Of a stretch of DNA of 64,000 bases, positions 17,159-25,784 are shown in pieces (the first letter of the stretch is position 1; every line of letters starts with the position of its first letter). The notes below the pieces were generated by a model. The model saw only the letters and a list, made by a program, of their open reading frames with translations. It made no database searches and had not been told where the DNA came from. A program made the translations under genes and the position numbers. This DNA is from Azoarcus indigens (GTDB lineage: Bacteria > Pseudomonadota > Gammaproteobacteria > Burkholderiales > Rhodocyclaceae): assembly GCF_004361735.1 (NCBI RefSeq), contig NZ_SNVV01000013.1, positions 1-64,000 on the forward strand, read 5' to 3'.

Positions 17159-17863
17159 TCAGGCTTCCGGCGTGCAGCCATCCACGCCGCAGAAGGGCGC
17201 TTCCGCTTCCACTTGTGCCGGTGCGGTGGCGGGCAGGCGGCCGGCGAGGTGTTCGCGGAAGGCGTCCGGCTTGCCCAGCCAGGTGGAGAGGTCCAGCACC
17301 TGCAACTTGCGGTCGTCGGTCTCCAGCACCAGGGTGGGGAAGCCGCGGCCGCCGACCCGGGCCAGCAGCTCGCGGCTGGCGGCGACGTGGTTGCGGGTGG
17401 GGCCGCCTTCCAGGTCGGCATAGGCGTGGTCGAACTCCACCGGGCTCAGGCCCATGTCGGTGGCGATGGCGTGCAGTACCGCCGGCTCGGCGATGCGCCT
17501 GCCCTGCACGTAGTGGGCGCGCTGCAGTCGATCCAGCATGTCCAGGCCGCGGCCGGCGATGGCCTCGGCGGCGAGGATGGCGGTGGTTGGCGGTGCGGAG
17601 TCCATGACCGCGCCGCGGTCCAGCAGCAGGCCGTCGAAATAGGCCTCGCCGAAGGGCTGGCCGCTGACGGCGGCGATGCGGCGGTCGTGGGGAATCACGT
17701 ATTCCCGCCACTGCGGCGTGATCGGGCGGCGGTCGCCGTCCATCATCATGCCGCCGCCGTGGAATGCGACGCGCAGGCCAGGCAGGCTGCGCGCAGCCTT
17801 CACCAAGGGGGCCGCGGCGTAGCACCAGCCGCACAGGGGGTCGAAGATGTAATGCAGGGTCAT
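17159..17863 (-). CDS. DsbA-family (FrnE-like) thioredoxin-fold protein
   Basis: 234 residues without a signal peptide, so cytoplasmic. The extreme N-terminus MTLHYIFDPLCGWCY has a CxxC redox centre; the cis-proline region RGFPTLVLET and the helical insertion fit the DsbA/FrnE group. Two more cysteines sit at the very end (PFCGVDGC), five residues apart, which FrnE-like proteins use for metal or redox chemistry. It reads towards the hpa terminator and diverges from the AraC gene. A role in thiol repair under stress is plausible; a 2-hydroxychromene-type isomerase is less likely because of the CxxC. Confidence 0.8.
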   Translation of the reverse strand: MTLHYIFDPLCGWCYAAAPLVKAARSLPGLRVAFHGGGMMMDGDRRPITPQWREYVIPHDRRIAAVSGQPFGEAYFDGLLLDRGAVMDSAPPTTAILAAEAIAGRGLDMLDRLQRAHYVQGRRIAEPAVLHAIATDMGLSPVEFDHAYADLEGGPTRNHVAASRELLARVGGRGFPTLVLETDDRKLQVLDLSTWLGKPDAFREHLAGRLPATAPAQVEAEAPFCGVDGCTPEA

Positions 17864-18028
17864 GATGGTCTTTCCGGCGGGGCGGTGCCTGGCGGAAGGT
17901 CGAGTCGGGGCTTGCCATCATAGAAGGGTGCTCGGCGGGGAAAAAGCGGGTGGCGGATAAGGCACTGTTTCATGGACAGGACCAATCTCCCGGCGCCCGC
18001 CGGCGGCGGACGAAGCAAGGAGGCAGGG

Positions 18029-19063
18029 ATGCAGCAGCACGCTCACACCCGGGAACTCGGCCGCGAGGCCGCGTCGCTGTTTCGCCCCTGTGCGCAGGCG
18101 GCGGGGAATGCTGCCGCGGCCGCGGCGTCCTTCATCCGCTGCCGCGACCCGGCGGAGGCCTCAGCCCGCTTGCGCTCCGCCTACAGCCACCATCGCCTGA
18201 GCGTGCATGGCCGCCGCTTCGACATGCGTTTCGAGTGCCGCCGCCTGGGGGCGCTGGAGCTGGCGCGGCTACGCTTCGGCACCGAGGTTGAGCTGGACCA
18301 GCAGGCGGCCGGCGGTTTCACCCTGATCACCACCCAGCTGGAGGGCGCCTCCGAGATCGTCGCCGGCGGCGGTGTGCATCGCGGCGGCGCCGGCATGGTG
18401 GTGCTGGATTCCGCCGCCACGCCGGTGAGGAAGCGCTTTTCCGCCGACAGCTGCCGCCTCAACCTGCGCATCGAACAAGGCCTGCTGGCGGCCAAGTGGG
18501 CCGCGCTGAGCGGGCAGGCGGACGCTGCGCCGCCACTGTTCCAGCCGGCGCTGGCGGCGGGCCTGCCGGCGCAGGCGCGCTGGCTGGCGCTGCTGCGGCT
18601 GGTGCTGGGCTGGGCGCAGGTGGCGCCTGGCGCCGCCTTGTTGCGCCAACTGGAGGAAATGGTGGCGCTCTACCTGCTCACCGAAGTGCCCCACAGCCAG
18701 TCGGCGCTGCTGCACAGGCCACTGCCCGCGCCGGCGCCGCGCCACCTGCGCCGGGCCGAGGATTACATGCGCGCCCACGCCGGCCAGCCGCTGACCCTGG
18801 CCGACATCGCCACCGCCGCCGGCGTCGGCATCCGCACTCTCAGCGCCGCCTTCCGCGACAGCCGCGGCACCAGCCCGATGGCCTGGCTGCGCGAGCTGCG
18901 CCTGGAGGGCGCGCGGCAGGACCTGCTCGCTGCCGGCCCTGCCGACACCGTCGCCGAGATCGCCATCCGCCGCGGCTTCGGCAACCTAGGCCGCTTCGCC
19001 GCCGACTACCGCCGCCGCTACGGTGAAACACCATCGGCGACGCTGCGGCGGGGCAGCTATTGA
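18029..19063 (+). CDS. AraC-family transcriptional activator with AraC-binding-like domain
   Basis: 344 residues from an ATG six bases after AAGGAGG; a longer form would begin 57 bases upstream. The N-terminal part (SAYSHHRLSVHGRRFDMRFECRR split across a conserved block) is typical of the oxidase-regulator AraC subgroup (PF14525). The C-terminus carries PLTLADIATAAGVGIRTLSAAF and EIAIRRGFGNLGRFAADYRR, the two DNA-binding helices, ending RRRYGETPSATLRR. Diverges from the FrnE-like gene and faces the dioxygenase-like gene. Likely an activator of aromatic catabolism; its target promoters are not evident. Confidence 0.85.
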   Translation: MQQHAHTRELGREAASLFRPCAQAAGNAAAAAASFIRCRDPAEASARLRSAYSHHRLSVHGRRFDMRFECRRLGALELARLRFGTEVELDQQAAGGFTLITTQLEGASEIVAGGGVHRGGAGMVVLDSAATPVRKRFSADSCRLNLRIEQGLLAAKWAALSGQADAAPPLFQPALAAGLPAQARWLALLRLVLGWAQVAPGAALLRQLEEMVALYLLTEVPHSQSALLHRPLPAPAPRHLRRAEDYMRAHAGQPLTLADIATAAGVGIRTLSAAFRDSRGTSPMAWLRELRLEGARQDLLAAGPADTVAEIAIRRGFGNLGRFAADYRRRYGETPSATLRRGSY

Positions 19064-19085
19064 GCCGGCAATCAGATAAGGGAGA

Positions 19086-19126
19086 CCGAGCCTGTCGAAG
19101 AGCGTCGCGGACTTCGACAGGCTCGG
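19086..19126. terminator. Perfect 15-base-arm hairpin between convergent genes
   Basis: CCGAGCCTGTCGAAG (19086-19100) and CTTCGACAGGCTCGG (19112-19126) are exact inverse copies with an 11-base loop. GAGCCTGTCGAAG-type palindromes are a familiar dispersed repeat in many proteobacterial genomes. Here it lies between convergent genes and could act as a bidirectional terminator, although no long T-run follows. Confidence 0.6.
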
Positions 19127-19142
19127 CCCGAAGGGCTGTTGT

Positions 19143-19163
19143 GTATTCAACCGCCGGCTTAAC
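19143..19163. repeat. 21-base direct/inverted repeat copy 1
   Basis: GTATTCAACCGCCGG, one variable base, then TTAAC. The reverse complement of 35985-36005 matches it at 20 of 21 positions. Both copies are intergenic. Confidence 0.55.
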
Positions 19164-19215
19164 AAGAGCAGAGGGGCGCCCCGCGTGCTAGCGCTGCGGC
19201 TGCCATCGTCCAGCC

Positions 19216-19848
19216 TCAGGCCAGCATCTGCAGCACGAACACCACGCTGGCCTGCATGACGCCCCCGCGTTCCCGGAAGCTCAGCCAGCGGCAGTCTTCT
19301 GGGTTGCGGTCTACCGGGTCCCGGCGCGCCAGCGCGGTGTCGCGTTCGTCCTGCCAGTAGGTCTGGGTGACCAGCGGGCGGTGGCCGCCGGCGGAGAGGC
19401 GCCAGTGCAGGTGGCGGCGGCGGTTGGCGTAGTTGCCGGGAACGATGCTGGTGAAGGCGAAGCGGCCCTGGCCGTCGCTGCGGACCTGGCCGCGCAGGTT
19501 GATCTCCTCGGCGCGGTACCGGGAGATGTCGCCGTTGTCTTCCGGGTGGTAGCGGCCGTCGCTGTCGGCATGCCACAGCTCCACCACCGCGTTGGCGAGC
19601 GGCGTGCGGCCGTCGTTGCCGCCCAGCACCAGGCCGGCGACCTGCATCGGCGTGCCGGCGGCGCGCAGCAGGTTGATGTCCATGGTCGAGGGCGCGTTGG
19701 CGACATAGAAGGGGCCGGCGGTGGCGCTGCCGGTGGGGCCGCAGGTCTTGCACACCGCGGGGGCGCAGGCTTCGGCGGCGAGGCCGGGACGGCTGGCCAG
19801 CAGCAGGCCGGCGCCCAGGCCGAGGAGGAGGTCGCGGCGGTCGGTCAT
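19216..19848 (-). CDS. Exported intradiol ring-cleavage dioxygenase-like protein
   Basis: 210 residues. The N-terminus TDRRDLLLGLGAGLLLA with an RR pair and AAEACAP is a Tat- or Sec-type export signal. Intradiol family landmarks are present: GPFYV (first Tyr ligand), VVELWHADSDGRYHPED (second Tyr) and RRHLHWRLSAGGHRPLVTQTYW with two ligand histidines. So a protocatechuate 3,4-dioxygenase-like Fe(III) site is plausible, but the family also contains exported proteins of unknown substrate, and catechol enzymes are normally cytoplasmic. It precedes nothing in operon and faces the AraC activator. Confidence 0.75.
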   Translation of the reverse strand: MTDRRDLLLGLGAGLLLASRPGLAAEACAPAVCKTCGPTGSATAGPFYVANAPSTMDINLLRAAGTPMQVAGLVLGGNDGRTPLANAVVELWHADSDGRYHPEDNGDISRYRAEEINLRGQVRSDGQGRFAFTSIVPGNYANRRRHLHWRLSAGGHRPLVTQTYWQDERDTALARRDPVDRNPEDCRWLSFRERGGVMQASVVFVLQMLA

Positions 19849-19937
19849 GGCGGCACTTCCGGGCAGGGGATGGCCCTTGGTGGCGCGGAAGGCGGCGCGG
19901 GTTCCTTGCGCGCCGGAAGTGGCGGAGCCGGGAAGAC

Positions 19938-20020
19938 GAAAGGGCCGGGAAAGGGCCGGGAAAGGGGCTGAAAAGGGGCTGAAAAGGGGCCGGAGCGGGT
20001 GGTGCCCGCCCCGGCTCCGG
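19938..20020 (-). terminator. Terminator behind dctP2, with short tandem repeats
   Basis: On the minus strand a GC-rich hairpin (GCCGGAGCGGG paired with CCCGC..GGCTCCGG, about 19990-20020) follows the dctP2 stop and leads into CCCCTTTT runs. The downstream DNA consists of two imperfect tandem repeats, GAAAGGGCCGG twice and GGCTGAAAAGG twice (plus-strand reading), so the T-runs appear more than once. Confidence 0.6.
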
Positions 20021-20046
20021 GGCTTGTCGCTGGGCTGGCCGCCGCC

Positions 20047-21126
20047 TCAGGGCGCCGCGGCCAATTCCCTCGCGGTCGCGGCCAGCGCCTTGCCGTCCAG
20101 CCCCTTGCGGCTGACTTCGGCGATCCATTCCTCGTCCACCTTGGCGGTGGCGGCACGCATGGCGCGCATGTCGTCCTCGCTGAAGCGGTGGATCTTGCCG
20201 CCACCGGCCAGCACCTTGGCGCGGGCGGCCTCGGTTTCGTCGTCCCAGTTGCGGCCGGCGCGGACGACCAGGGCTTCGCCGCTGTGCTTATCGATGACGG
20301 CTTTGAGGTCGTCCGGCAGGCGCTCGTACTTGGCCTTGTTCATCAGGATGGTGAGCACGGTGGCGACCGGGAAGGGTTGGCCGGCCGGCGGATCGACATG
20401 GAAGCGGGTGACTTCGTCCAGCTTGGTCGAGGGCACGAACTCCCAGCCGCCCATGGCGCCGTCCACCACGCCCTTGGCGATGGCCTCGGTCATCTGCGCC
20501 GGCGGCATCGCCACCGGCTGGCCGCCGAGCGCGGCCAGGGTCTTGGAGGCCATGCGGCCGGGGGCGCGCAACTTGAGGCCTTCGATGTCGGCCGGCGCCT
20601 TGATCTCCTTGCGGCCGGTGTGCAGGGTGACGCCGCCGTCGATGAACATCGCCAGCACCTTGTAGGCTTCGAACTCCTTCTGTGCGTGGCGCTGGTAGTA
20701 CTGCCAGGTGGCGAGCCCGCCGCGGCTGGCGTCGCTGATGACGAAGGGCAGCTCCATGGCCTCGATGGCGGGGAAGCGGCCGGCGGAGTAGCCGGGCACC
20801 GTCCACACCACGTCGGCGACGCCGTTCTTGACCTGGTCCACCAGCTGCGCCGGCGTGCCGCCCAGTTGCATCGCCGGGTAGAACTGGCAGGCGATGCGGC
20901 CCTGGGAGTCGCGGGCGATGTCGGCACACCAGGGCACCAGCACCTTCTGGTGGCCGGAGACGTTGGCCGGCAGGAAGTGGGCGACCTTGAGGGTGACTTC
21001 CTGGGCGTGGGCGGCCGGGAGGGCGAGGGCGGCCAGCGCGGCGGCCAGCGTGAGCACGGCGGCGCGGGGTTTGCGGCTGGGGCGGGCGGCCGGCGCGGCC
21101 GGCGTGGGTTGGCGGGTGGATTTCAT
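20047..21126 (-). CDS. dctP2: Orphan TRAP solute-binding receptor DctP (second paralogue)
   Basis: 359 residues with a longer basic leader and a Sec signal (LTLAAALAALALPAAHA). The mature part is closely related to the 6-kb DctP: LKVAHFLPA, ACQFYPAMQLGGTP, NGVADVVWTVPGY, LKLRAPGRMASKTLAALG, MPPAQMTEAIAKGVVDGAMG. No DctQ or DctM gene accompanies it. It is the last gene of the Rieske oxygenase-reductase-dctP group read from 23.7 kb, so it probably collects the aromatic acid attacked by that oxygenase and shares a permease encoded elsewhere. AAGGAG precedes the start. Confidence 0.87.
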   Translation of the reverse strand: MKSTRQPTPAAPAARPSRKPRAAVLTLAAALAALALPAAHAQEVTLKVAHFLPANVSGHQKVLVPWCADIARDSQGRIACQFYPAMQLGGTPAQLVDQVKNGVADVVWTVPGYSAGRFPAIEAMELPFVISDASRGGLATWQYYQRHAQKEFEAYKVLAMFIDGGVTLHTGRKEIKAPADIEGLKLRAPGRMASKTLAALGGQPVAMPPAQMTEAIAKGVVDGAMGGWEFVPSTKLDEVTRFHVDPPAGQPFPVATVLTILMNKAKYERLPDDLKAVIDKHSGEALVVRAGRNWDDETEAARAKVLAGGGKIHRFSEDDMRAMRAATAKVDEEWIAEVSRKGLDGKALAATARELAAAP

Positions 21127-21208
21127 GCTGTCGTCTCCTTCTTCTCTGGTGGGTGCTGCTGCCGCCGCGGCCGGCGGCCGGGGCGGTGGAACGGCGCTGC
21201 CGGCGGGA

Positions 21209-22210
21209 TCAGAGATCCAGCTTCAGCAGCGGGCCTCGGGCGCGTGAGCAGCAGGGCAGGAAGTGGTCTGCTGCGGCGCGCTCTTCTGCGGTGAGGAACT
21301 GGTCGCGGTGGTCCGGCTGGCCGGCGAGCACCCGCGTGAGGCAGGTGCCGCACACGCCTTGCTCGCAGGAGGTCGGGATGTCGATGCCGGCGCGGGCCAG
21401 GGCCTGGGTGACGGATTCGTCCGCCGCCACCGGGATGCGGGCGCCGGTGCTGGCGAGCTCGATTTCGAAGGGCAGGTCGCCGCTGTCGACGACGGCCGGG
21501 GCGCGGCCGAAGTGCTCGCGGTGCAGGCGGTCCGCCTCCCAGCCCAGGTTGAGGGCGGTGGTGGCGAGGTGGTCCATGAAGCCGGCTGGGCCGCAGACAT
21601 AGAGGTGCGCGCCGGCCGGCGCCCCGGCCAGCGCGGCGGCGGCGTCGAAGGGCTGTTCGTCGTCGAAATGCAGCCGGCTGCGGGCAGCGTGCGGCGCCGT
21701 GGCCAGGCGGGAGAGGAAGGCGGCCTGGGAGCGGCGGCGGGCGCAGTAGTGCAGGCGGTAGTCGCGCCCGGCGGCGGTCAGCGCTTCGGCCATGGCGAGG
21801 ATGGGCGTGATGCCGATGCCGCCGGCCACCAGCAGCGCCGGCGCGGGTTCCGGCGCGAGGGCGAAGAGGTTGCGCGGCGCCGAGATGCGCAGCCGCCGGC
21901 CTTCTTCCAGCTGCCGGCACAGGGCGCGCGAGCCGCCGCGGGAGGCGGGGTCGTCCAGCACGCCGATGAGGTAGTGGTCGGCGGCGCCGGCGGGCGGCGG
22001 GTTGCACAGGGAGTATTGGCGGATGAGCTGGCGGCCGGGGCGGGCGCCGAGTGGGTCGTCGGGCGCGCCCTCGTCGGCGATGTCTATGGTGAGGTCGATG
22101 TGGGCACCGGCCTCGAAGGCCGGCAGGGCGCCGCCGTCGGGGCGTTCCAGGCGGAAGCTGAAGATGCCTTCGGCTTCCCGCTGCTTGCGGGTGAGCACGA
22201 CTTCGTACAT
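21209..22210 (-). CDS. Ferredoxin-NAD reductase component of Rieske oxygenase (VanB-type)
   Basis: 333 residues. Order is FAD/FMN domain (RQYSLCNPP), NAD domain (LLVAGGIGITPILAMAEAL, ending YVCGPAGFM) and C-terminal plant-type [2Fe-2S] ferredoxin (SCEQGVCGTCLTRVLAG with a fourth Cys near LPCCSRA). This is the phthalate/vanillate reductase arrangement with the ferredoxin at the C-terminus. It passes electrons from NAD(P)H to the neighbouring Rieske oxygenase. The gap to the oxygenase gene (about 340 bases) contains a dispersed repeat, so co-transcription is likely but not certain. Confidence 0.9.
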   Translation of the reverse strand: MYEVVLTRKQREAEGIFSFRLERPDGGALPAFEAGAHIDLTIDIADEGAPDDPLGARPGRQLIRQYSLCNPPPAGAADHYLIGVLDDPASRGGSRALCRQLEEGRRLRISAPRNLFALAPEPAPALLVAGGIGITPILAMAEALTAAGRDYRLHYCARRRSQAAFLSRLATAPHAARSRLHFDDEQPFDAAAALAGAPAGAHLYVCGPAGFMDHLATTALNLGWEADRLHREHFGRAPAVVDSGDLPFEIELASTGARIPVAADESVTQALARAGIDIPTSCEQGVCGTCLTRVLAGQPDHRDQFLTAEERAAADHFLPCCSRARGPLLKLDL

Positions 22211-22319
22211 GTCTCTCTCTCCGGGGGGCCGCGCCTCTGCTGGGTGCGTGCCGGGGGTGGGGGTGGGCGGCCCAGCTAGAACGCTTGCCCACGTTTGGGT
22301 TGGTCAATGGAGGAACGAT

Positions 22320-22460
22320 TGGGCTGGCGCAGCCGGCCCTTCAGGGCGCCCCTCCCCCGGGTCCGCGGGCCATGTGGCCTGCATGCCCCAGGGCGCTCCG
22401 GCGGGCGAAGCAGTGCTTCGCTCTTCCGCCTGCCCCCCGAGGGGATAGGGGGAAAAGATG
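22320..22460. repeat. Dispersed intergenic repeat copy between reductase and oxygenase genes
   Basis: GGCGGGCGAAGCAGTGCTTC and flanking bases (22396-22440) match 13126-13165 almost exactly; in reverse reading both encode RR-SEALLRPPE, which shows extended similarity over about 75 bases. The element includes the small palindrome GCGAAGC-AGT-GCTTCGC. The rest of 22211-22553 shows no gene. Confidence 0.6.
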
Positions 22461-22553
22461 CGGTCGCCGTGGGGTGAGGGCTTATCTCAACCATGGGGGG
22501 CAGCAAGGGCGGTTTGTGTGAATGCTTGGACCGCAGTCACCGTATCCGCTTCT

Positions 22554-23705
22554 TCACGCCGGCTGCGGCTGCGCCCGTGCCGCCACGCTGCCCTCCGCCT
22601 GCCTCGCCGCCGCCCGCGCAGCCATCTCCGCCTCCGCCCGCGCCTTGATGTAGCGGCGCATCGCGATCGCCGGCCCGTCCGCCGCCAGCGACATCTCGTG
22701 GAAGTCCTCGTCGGCGCTGGCCAGCAGTTCTTCCTGCAGCGCCAGGCCGACCACGTCCTCGTGGAAGGCGGCGAACAGGCGTTCGTGCATGGCGTGGGTG
22801 ATGGCGGCGTCCTGCTGGGCGAAGTCGCGGCCGTGCACCACGAAGTAATGGGTGCTGGTGGCGGTTTCCGGGGTGGGCAGGTGGGCGGTGCGGATGCGGA
22901 ACTCCGGCCGGCTTTCGGCGGGCAGGGCGGTATCGTAGAAGGCCACGTTCACCTCATGCATGGCCGGCGAGTGGAACTCGGAGCGGGCGATGCGGGCGGC
23001 GGTGGGCTTGCCGTAGAGGCCAGTGGGCTCGCCCCACACCGGCGGCAGCGAGGTCGGCACCACGTTGCGCACCAGGGCGAAGCGGCCGTCGCCCAGTTCG
23101 GTCTGGTAGGCGGCGCCGGCATAGTCGGGCGTGCCTATGGTGGCGGCGTGCAGGAAGCTGAGGTGGGTGAGGTCCAGCAGGTTCTCGTGCAGGCGCACGT
23201 AGCTGGCGCGCAGGTCCATGTAGCCGTGGGAGGTTTCCCAGGCGGGGTCGGTGATCCAGGCGGCGGGCGGCAGTTGCGCCGGGTCGGCCTCGGCTGGGTC
23301 GCCCATCCAGATCCACAGCAGCGGGCCGTGCTCCACCACCGCGTAGGCGCGCACCCCTATGCCCTTGGGACAGGGCGACTGCGACGGCGCTTCCACGCAG
23401 TCGCCGTGGCTGTCGAAGCGCAGGCCGTGGTAGCCGCAGACGATGGTGTCGCCGTCGCGGCGGCTGGCGGAGAGGGGGAAGGAGCGGTGCGGGCAGCGGT
23501 CGTCCAGCACCACCGCGCGGCCCTCGCTGGTGCGGAACATCACCACCCGCTTGCCCAGCAGGGTGCGGCGGAGCAGGGCCTCGCCGACTTCCTCGGCGAA
23601 GGCGGCGACGTACCAGGCGTTGTAGATGAAGGGGGTGTCGCGGTCGGCGAGGCGGCGGGAAGCGGCCTGGGCGGCCTGGATGAGCTTGGCGCTGGGGCGG
23701 GTCAT
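22554..23705 (-). CDS. Rieske non-haem iron oxygenase, VanA/O-demethylase type
   Basis: 383 residues. The Rieske [2Fe-2S] ligands are C71, H73 (CPHRSFPLS), C90 and H93 (CGYHG). The mononuclear iron site is the D178-x2-H181-x4-H186 pattern in HENLLDLTHLSFLH. FYNAWYV-like IYNAWYVAAFAEEV at the start is typical of vanillate demethylase oxygenases. With the adjacent VanB-type reductase it forms a two-component monooxygenase. Substrate is unknown: vanillate, or in this context a methoxylated phenylacetate such as homovanillate. Divergent LysR gene upstream. GGAG precedes the start. Confidence 0.9.
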   Translation of the reverse strand: MTRPSAKLIQAAQAASRRLADRDTPFIYNAWYVAAFAEEVGEALLRRTLLGKRVVMFRTSEGRAVVLDDRCPHRSFPLSASRRDGDTIVCGYHGLRFDSHGDCVEAPSQSPCPKGIGVRAYAVVEHGPLLWIWMGDPAEADPAQLPPAAWITDPAWETSHGYMDLRASYVRLHENLLDLTHLSFLHAATIGTPDYAGAAYQTELGDGRFALVRNVVPTSLPPVWGEPTGLYGKPTAARIARSEFHSPAMHEVNVAFYDTALPAESRPEFRIRTAHLPTPETATSTHYFVVHGRDFAQQDAAITHAMHERLFAAFHEDVVGLALQEELLASADEDFHEMSLAADGPAIAMRRYIKARAEAEMAARAAARQAEGSVAARAQPQPA

Positions 23706-23810
23706 GTCTCTGTCTCCTCGTTCTTGTGTTGCCGCGCCCTGCGCTGAGGGGCCGGCGATGGAGGCAAGTCTAGGAAGGGGCGGCGGGGGTGGTAAATGCG
23801 CTGGCGGACA

Positions 23811-23832
23811 TGTCTAATATGTTAGTGATTCA
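23811..23832. promoter_or_regulatory. HpaR-type operator copy in oxygenase/lysR divergon
   Basis: CTAATAT-G-TTAGTGAT (23814-23829) matches the hpaR-dctP operator core (5962-5977: CTAATAT-C-TTAGTGAT) at 15 of 16 positions. The left arm is less symmetric here (ATGTCTAA against ATCACTAA). It lies in the only AT-rich patch between the divergent genes, about 45 bases before the lysR start. Shared control by HpaR or by a LysR/MarR protein with the same site is inferred. Confidence 0.5.
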
Positions 23833-23875
23833 TGTTGTCCCGCAGCACGACCGCGTTCCCATGCATGGAGGCCGG

Positions 23876-24790
23876 ATGTCCTTCCGCGAACTGGACCTCA
23901 ACCTGATGCCGGTGCTGGATGCCTTGCTCACCCACGGCAGCGTGTCGCGCGCCGGCGAGGCGCTGGGCATGACGCAGCCGACGATGAGCCATGCGCTGCG
24001 CCGGTTGCGCGTCTATTTCAACGATCCGCTGTTCGTCCGCAGCGGCGCCCGCATGGTGGCGACGCAGAAGGCCCTGGAGCTGGCGCCGGTGGTGGCGGAG
24101 ATGATGGAGGGCGTGCGCGCCCGCCTGGTGCCGGGAGCGGGCTTCGACCCCGCGCAGTCGCGGCGGGTGTTCTCGCTGAGCATGACCGACATGGCCGAGC
24201 TGGTGTTCATGCCGCGGCTGGTGCCGCGCTTCCGCGAGCGGGCGCCGCATGCGCGCCTGCGGGTGCTGCGGCTGATGCCGCGCGAGCTGCCGGCGGCGCT
24301 GGAGCGGCGCGACATCGACCTCGCCATCGGCAGTCTGCCGCTGACCGCCGACGGCCTGTACCAGCAGCAGCTGGTGCGCCATCCGCTGGTGTGCATCGTC
24401 AGCCGCGACAACCCGCGCTACGGCGAGCGCATCGCGCGCGAGGCCTACCTCGCCGCCGAGCACGTCGGCGTGATGCCCTTCGGCCGCGACGAGGACATCT
24501 TCGAATGGGCGCTGCAGGCGCAGGGCCTGAAGCGGCGCTTCTTCATGATGACCCAGGGCTTCCTGACGCTGCCGATGCTGATCGAGGGCAGCGACCTGAT
24601 CGCCACCGTGCCGGAGCACATGGCGCGGGTGTTTGGCACCCACGCCGGCATTCGCTGCCTGCCGCCGCCGGTGGAGCTGCCGGCACTGGCGCTGCGCCAG
24701 AGCTGGCATCCGCGCTTCCAGCACGACCCCGGCAACGCCTGGCTGCGGGCGCTGTTCTTCGAGACCTTCTCGGCCGACCGGGCGGGGTGA
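23876..24790 (+). CDS. LysR-family transcriptional regulator (NodD/NahR-like)
   Basis: 304 residues from an ATG four bases after GGAGG. The N-terminal HTH reads FRELDLNLMPVLDALLTHGSVS, then AGEALGMTQPTMSHALRRLR, with the LNLL-type start and YFNDPLFVRSGARM linker of the NahR/NodD branch, which usually senses aromatic acids. It diverges from the Rieske oxygenase gene and is probably its activator. The divergent spacer also holds a copy of the hpaR-region palindrome, suggesting two layers of control. Confidence 0.88.
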   Translation: MSFRELDLNLMPVLDALLTHGSVSRAGEALGMTQPTMSHALRRLRVYFNDPLFVRSGARMVATQKALELAPVVAEMMEGVRARLVPGAGFDPAQSRRVFSLSMTDMAELVFMPRLVPRFRERAPHARLRVLRLMPRELPAALERRDIDLAIGSLPLTADGLYQQQLVRHPLVCIVSRDNPRYGERIAREAYLAAEHVGVMPFGRDEDIFEWALQAQGLKRRFFMMTQGFLTLPMLIEGSDLIATVPEHMARVFGTHAGIRCLPPPVELPALALRQSWHPRFQHDPGNAWLRALFFETFSADRAG

Positions 24791-24856
24791 ACGCGGCAGC
24801 CCCGCGGCCGGCGGGGTGCCGGCGGCGGGGCTGGGGGTGCCGGGCGTGCTGGCGGG

Positions 24857-25444
24857 TCAGACGATGCGGGCGACTTCGTCGAAGGCCAGGCGCGGGCCGC
24901 GCGGGTAGTTGCCGGCGGCGTCGCCGTGGCCGAGGTTCACCAGCAGGTTGGTCTTGTAGTCGCCGCCGGGGAAGAACTCGGCGTCCACCTTGGCGGCGTC
25001 GAAGCCGCTCATGGGGCCGCAGTCCAGGCCCAGCGCGCGGGCGGCGATGATCAGGTAGGCGGCCTGCAGGCTGCTGTTGCGGAAGGCGGTGGCTTCGGCC
25101 AGCGCGGCGTTGCCGGCGAACATATCGTGGGCGCCGGGAATGGCCGGGCACTGGGTGGGCAGCTGCTCGTAGAAGCGGGTGTCCAGGCCGACGATGACGG
25201 TGGCCGGCGCCGCCATGGTCTTGTCCACGTTGCCGCCCATCAGCGCCGGCTTGAGCCTGGCCTTGGCCTCGGCGCTCTTGACGAACACATAGCGCGCCGG
25301 CTGGCAGTTCATCGAGGTCGGGCCCCACTTCAGCAACTCGTAGAGCTGGCGCAGGGTGTCGTCGGACACCGGCTGGTCGGTGAAGCGGTTAACGCTGCGG
25401 GCGTTGCGGAAGATGAGGTCGAGGGCGGCGTCGTTGGCGCTCAT
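24857..25444 (-). CDS. RutE/HadB-like nitroreductase-family FMN enzyme (malonic semialdehyde reductase type)
   Basis: 195 residues. [43 protein letters not shown] is the family start (FMN-binding arginine and the [10 protein letters not shown] block). A central [25 protein letters not shown] and terminal NLGHGD complete the fold. RutE reduces malonic semialdehyde in pyrimidine use, but relatives reduce other aldehydes, enones or nitro groups, and no rut genes are nearby. Start at MSANDAAL with AAGGAAA upstream. Convergent with lysR; diverges from dctP3. Confidence 0.82.
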   Translation of the reverse strand: MSANDAALDLIFRNARSVNRFTDQPVSDDTLRQLYELLKWGPTSMNCQPARYVFVKSAEAKARLKPALMGGNVDKTMAAPATVIVGLDTRFYEQLPTQCPAIPGAHDMFAGNAALAEATAFRNSSLQAAYLIIAARALGLDCGPMSGFDAAKVDAEFFPGGDYKTNLLVNLGHGDAAGNYPRGPRLAFDEVARIV

Positions 25445-25784
25445 GGTGTTTCCTTGCTTTTGTTTTGAGGGGCCGGGGTGGGCCCCCGGAGCATGGCGGT
25501 GATTGTCGCCGTATCCACCGGCGGGAAAAACCGCGGCTGGCGAATCACACTGTTCCGCGGGAGGAATCAATCGGCTGGTCGCTCCTGGGGTGAAGGCCCT
25601 GCCGGGAGGACTGGGCAAGGGAAGGCGCCCCACTGCGGTGGCGGCCTGCTCCCGTGAATATTTCGGCCGGATCCGTACAGCGTCCGCCGTTTTCGGGTAG
25701 CCGGCGGTTGGGCCGGATTCCTAGCATGGCGATGCCGCCCGCGCATCCGTTCGCCGGCGGTTTCTGCCCATAAAGGAGACAACC
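25445..25784. other. Divergent control region before dctP3
   Basis: About 340 bases with no gene that can be supported. No clear -35/-10 pair or palindrome comparable to the 5.95-kb operator is seen. The 3' end has AAAGGAGACAACC, the dctP3 ribosome-binding site. The promoter for dctP3 and for the nitroreductase presumably lies here. Confidence 0.4.

Noticed and set aside
24857-25444. rutE as part of a pyrimidine-use operon
   Set aside because: No rutA-D, F or G genes are nearby, so only a RutE-like family name is used.
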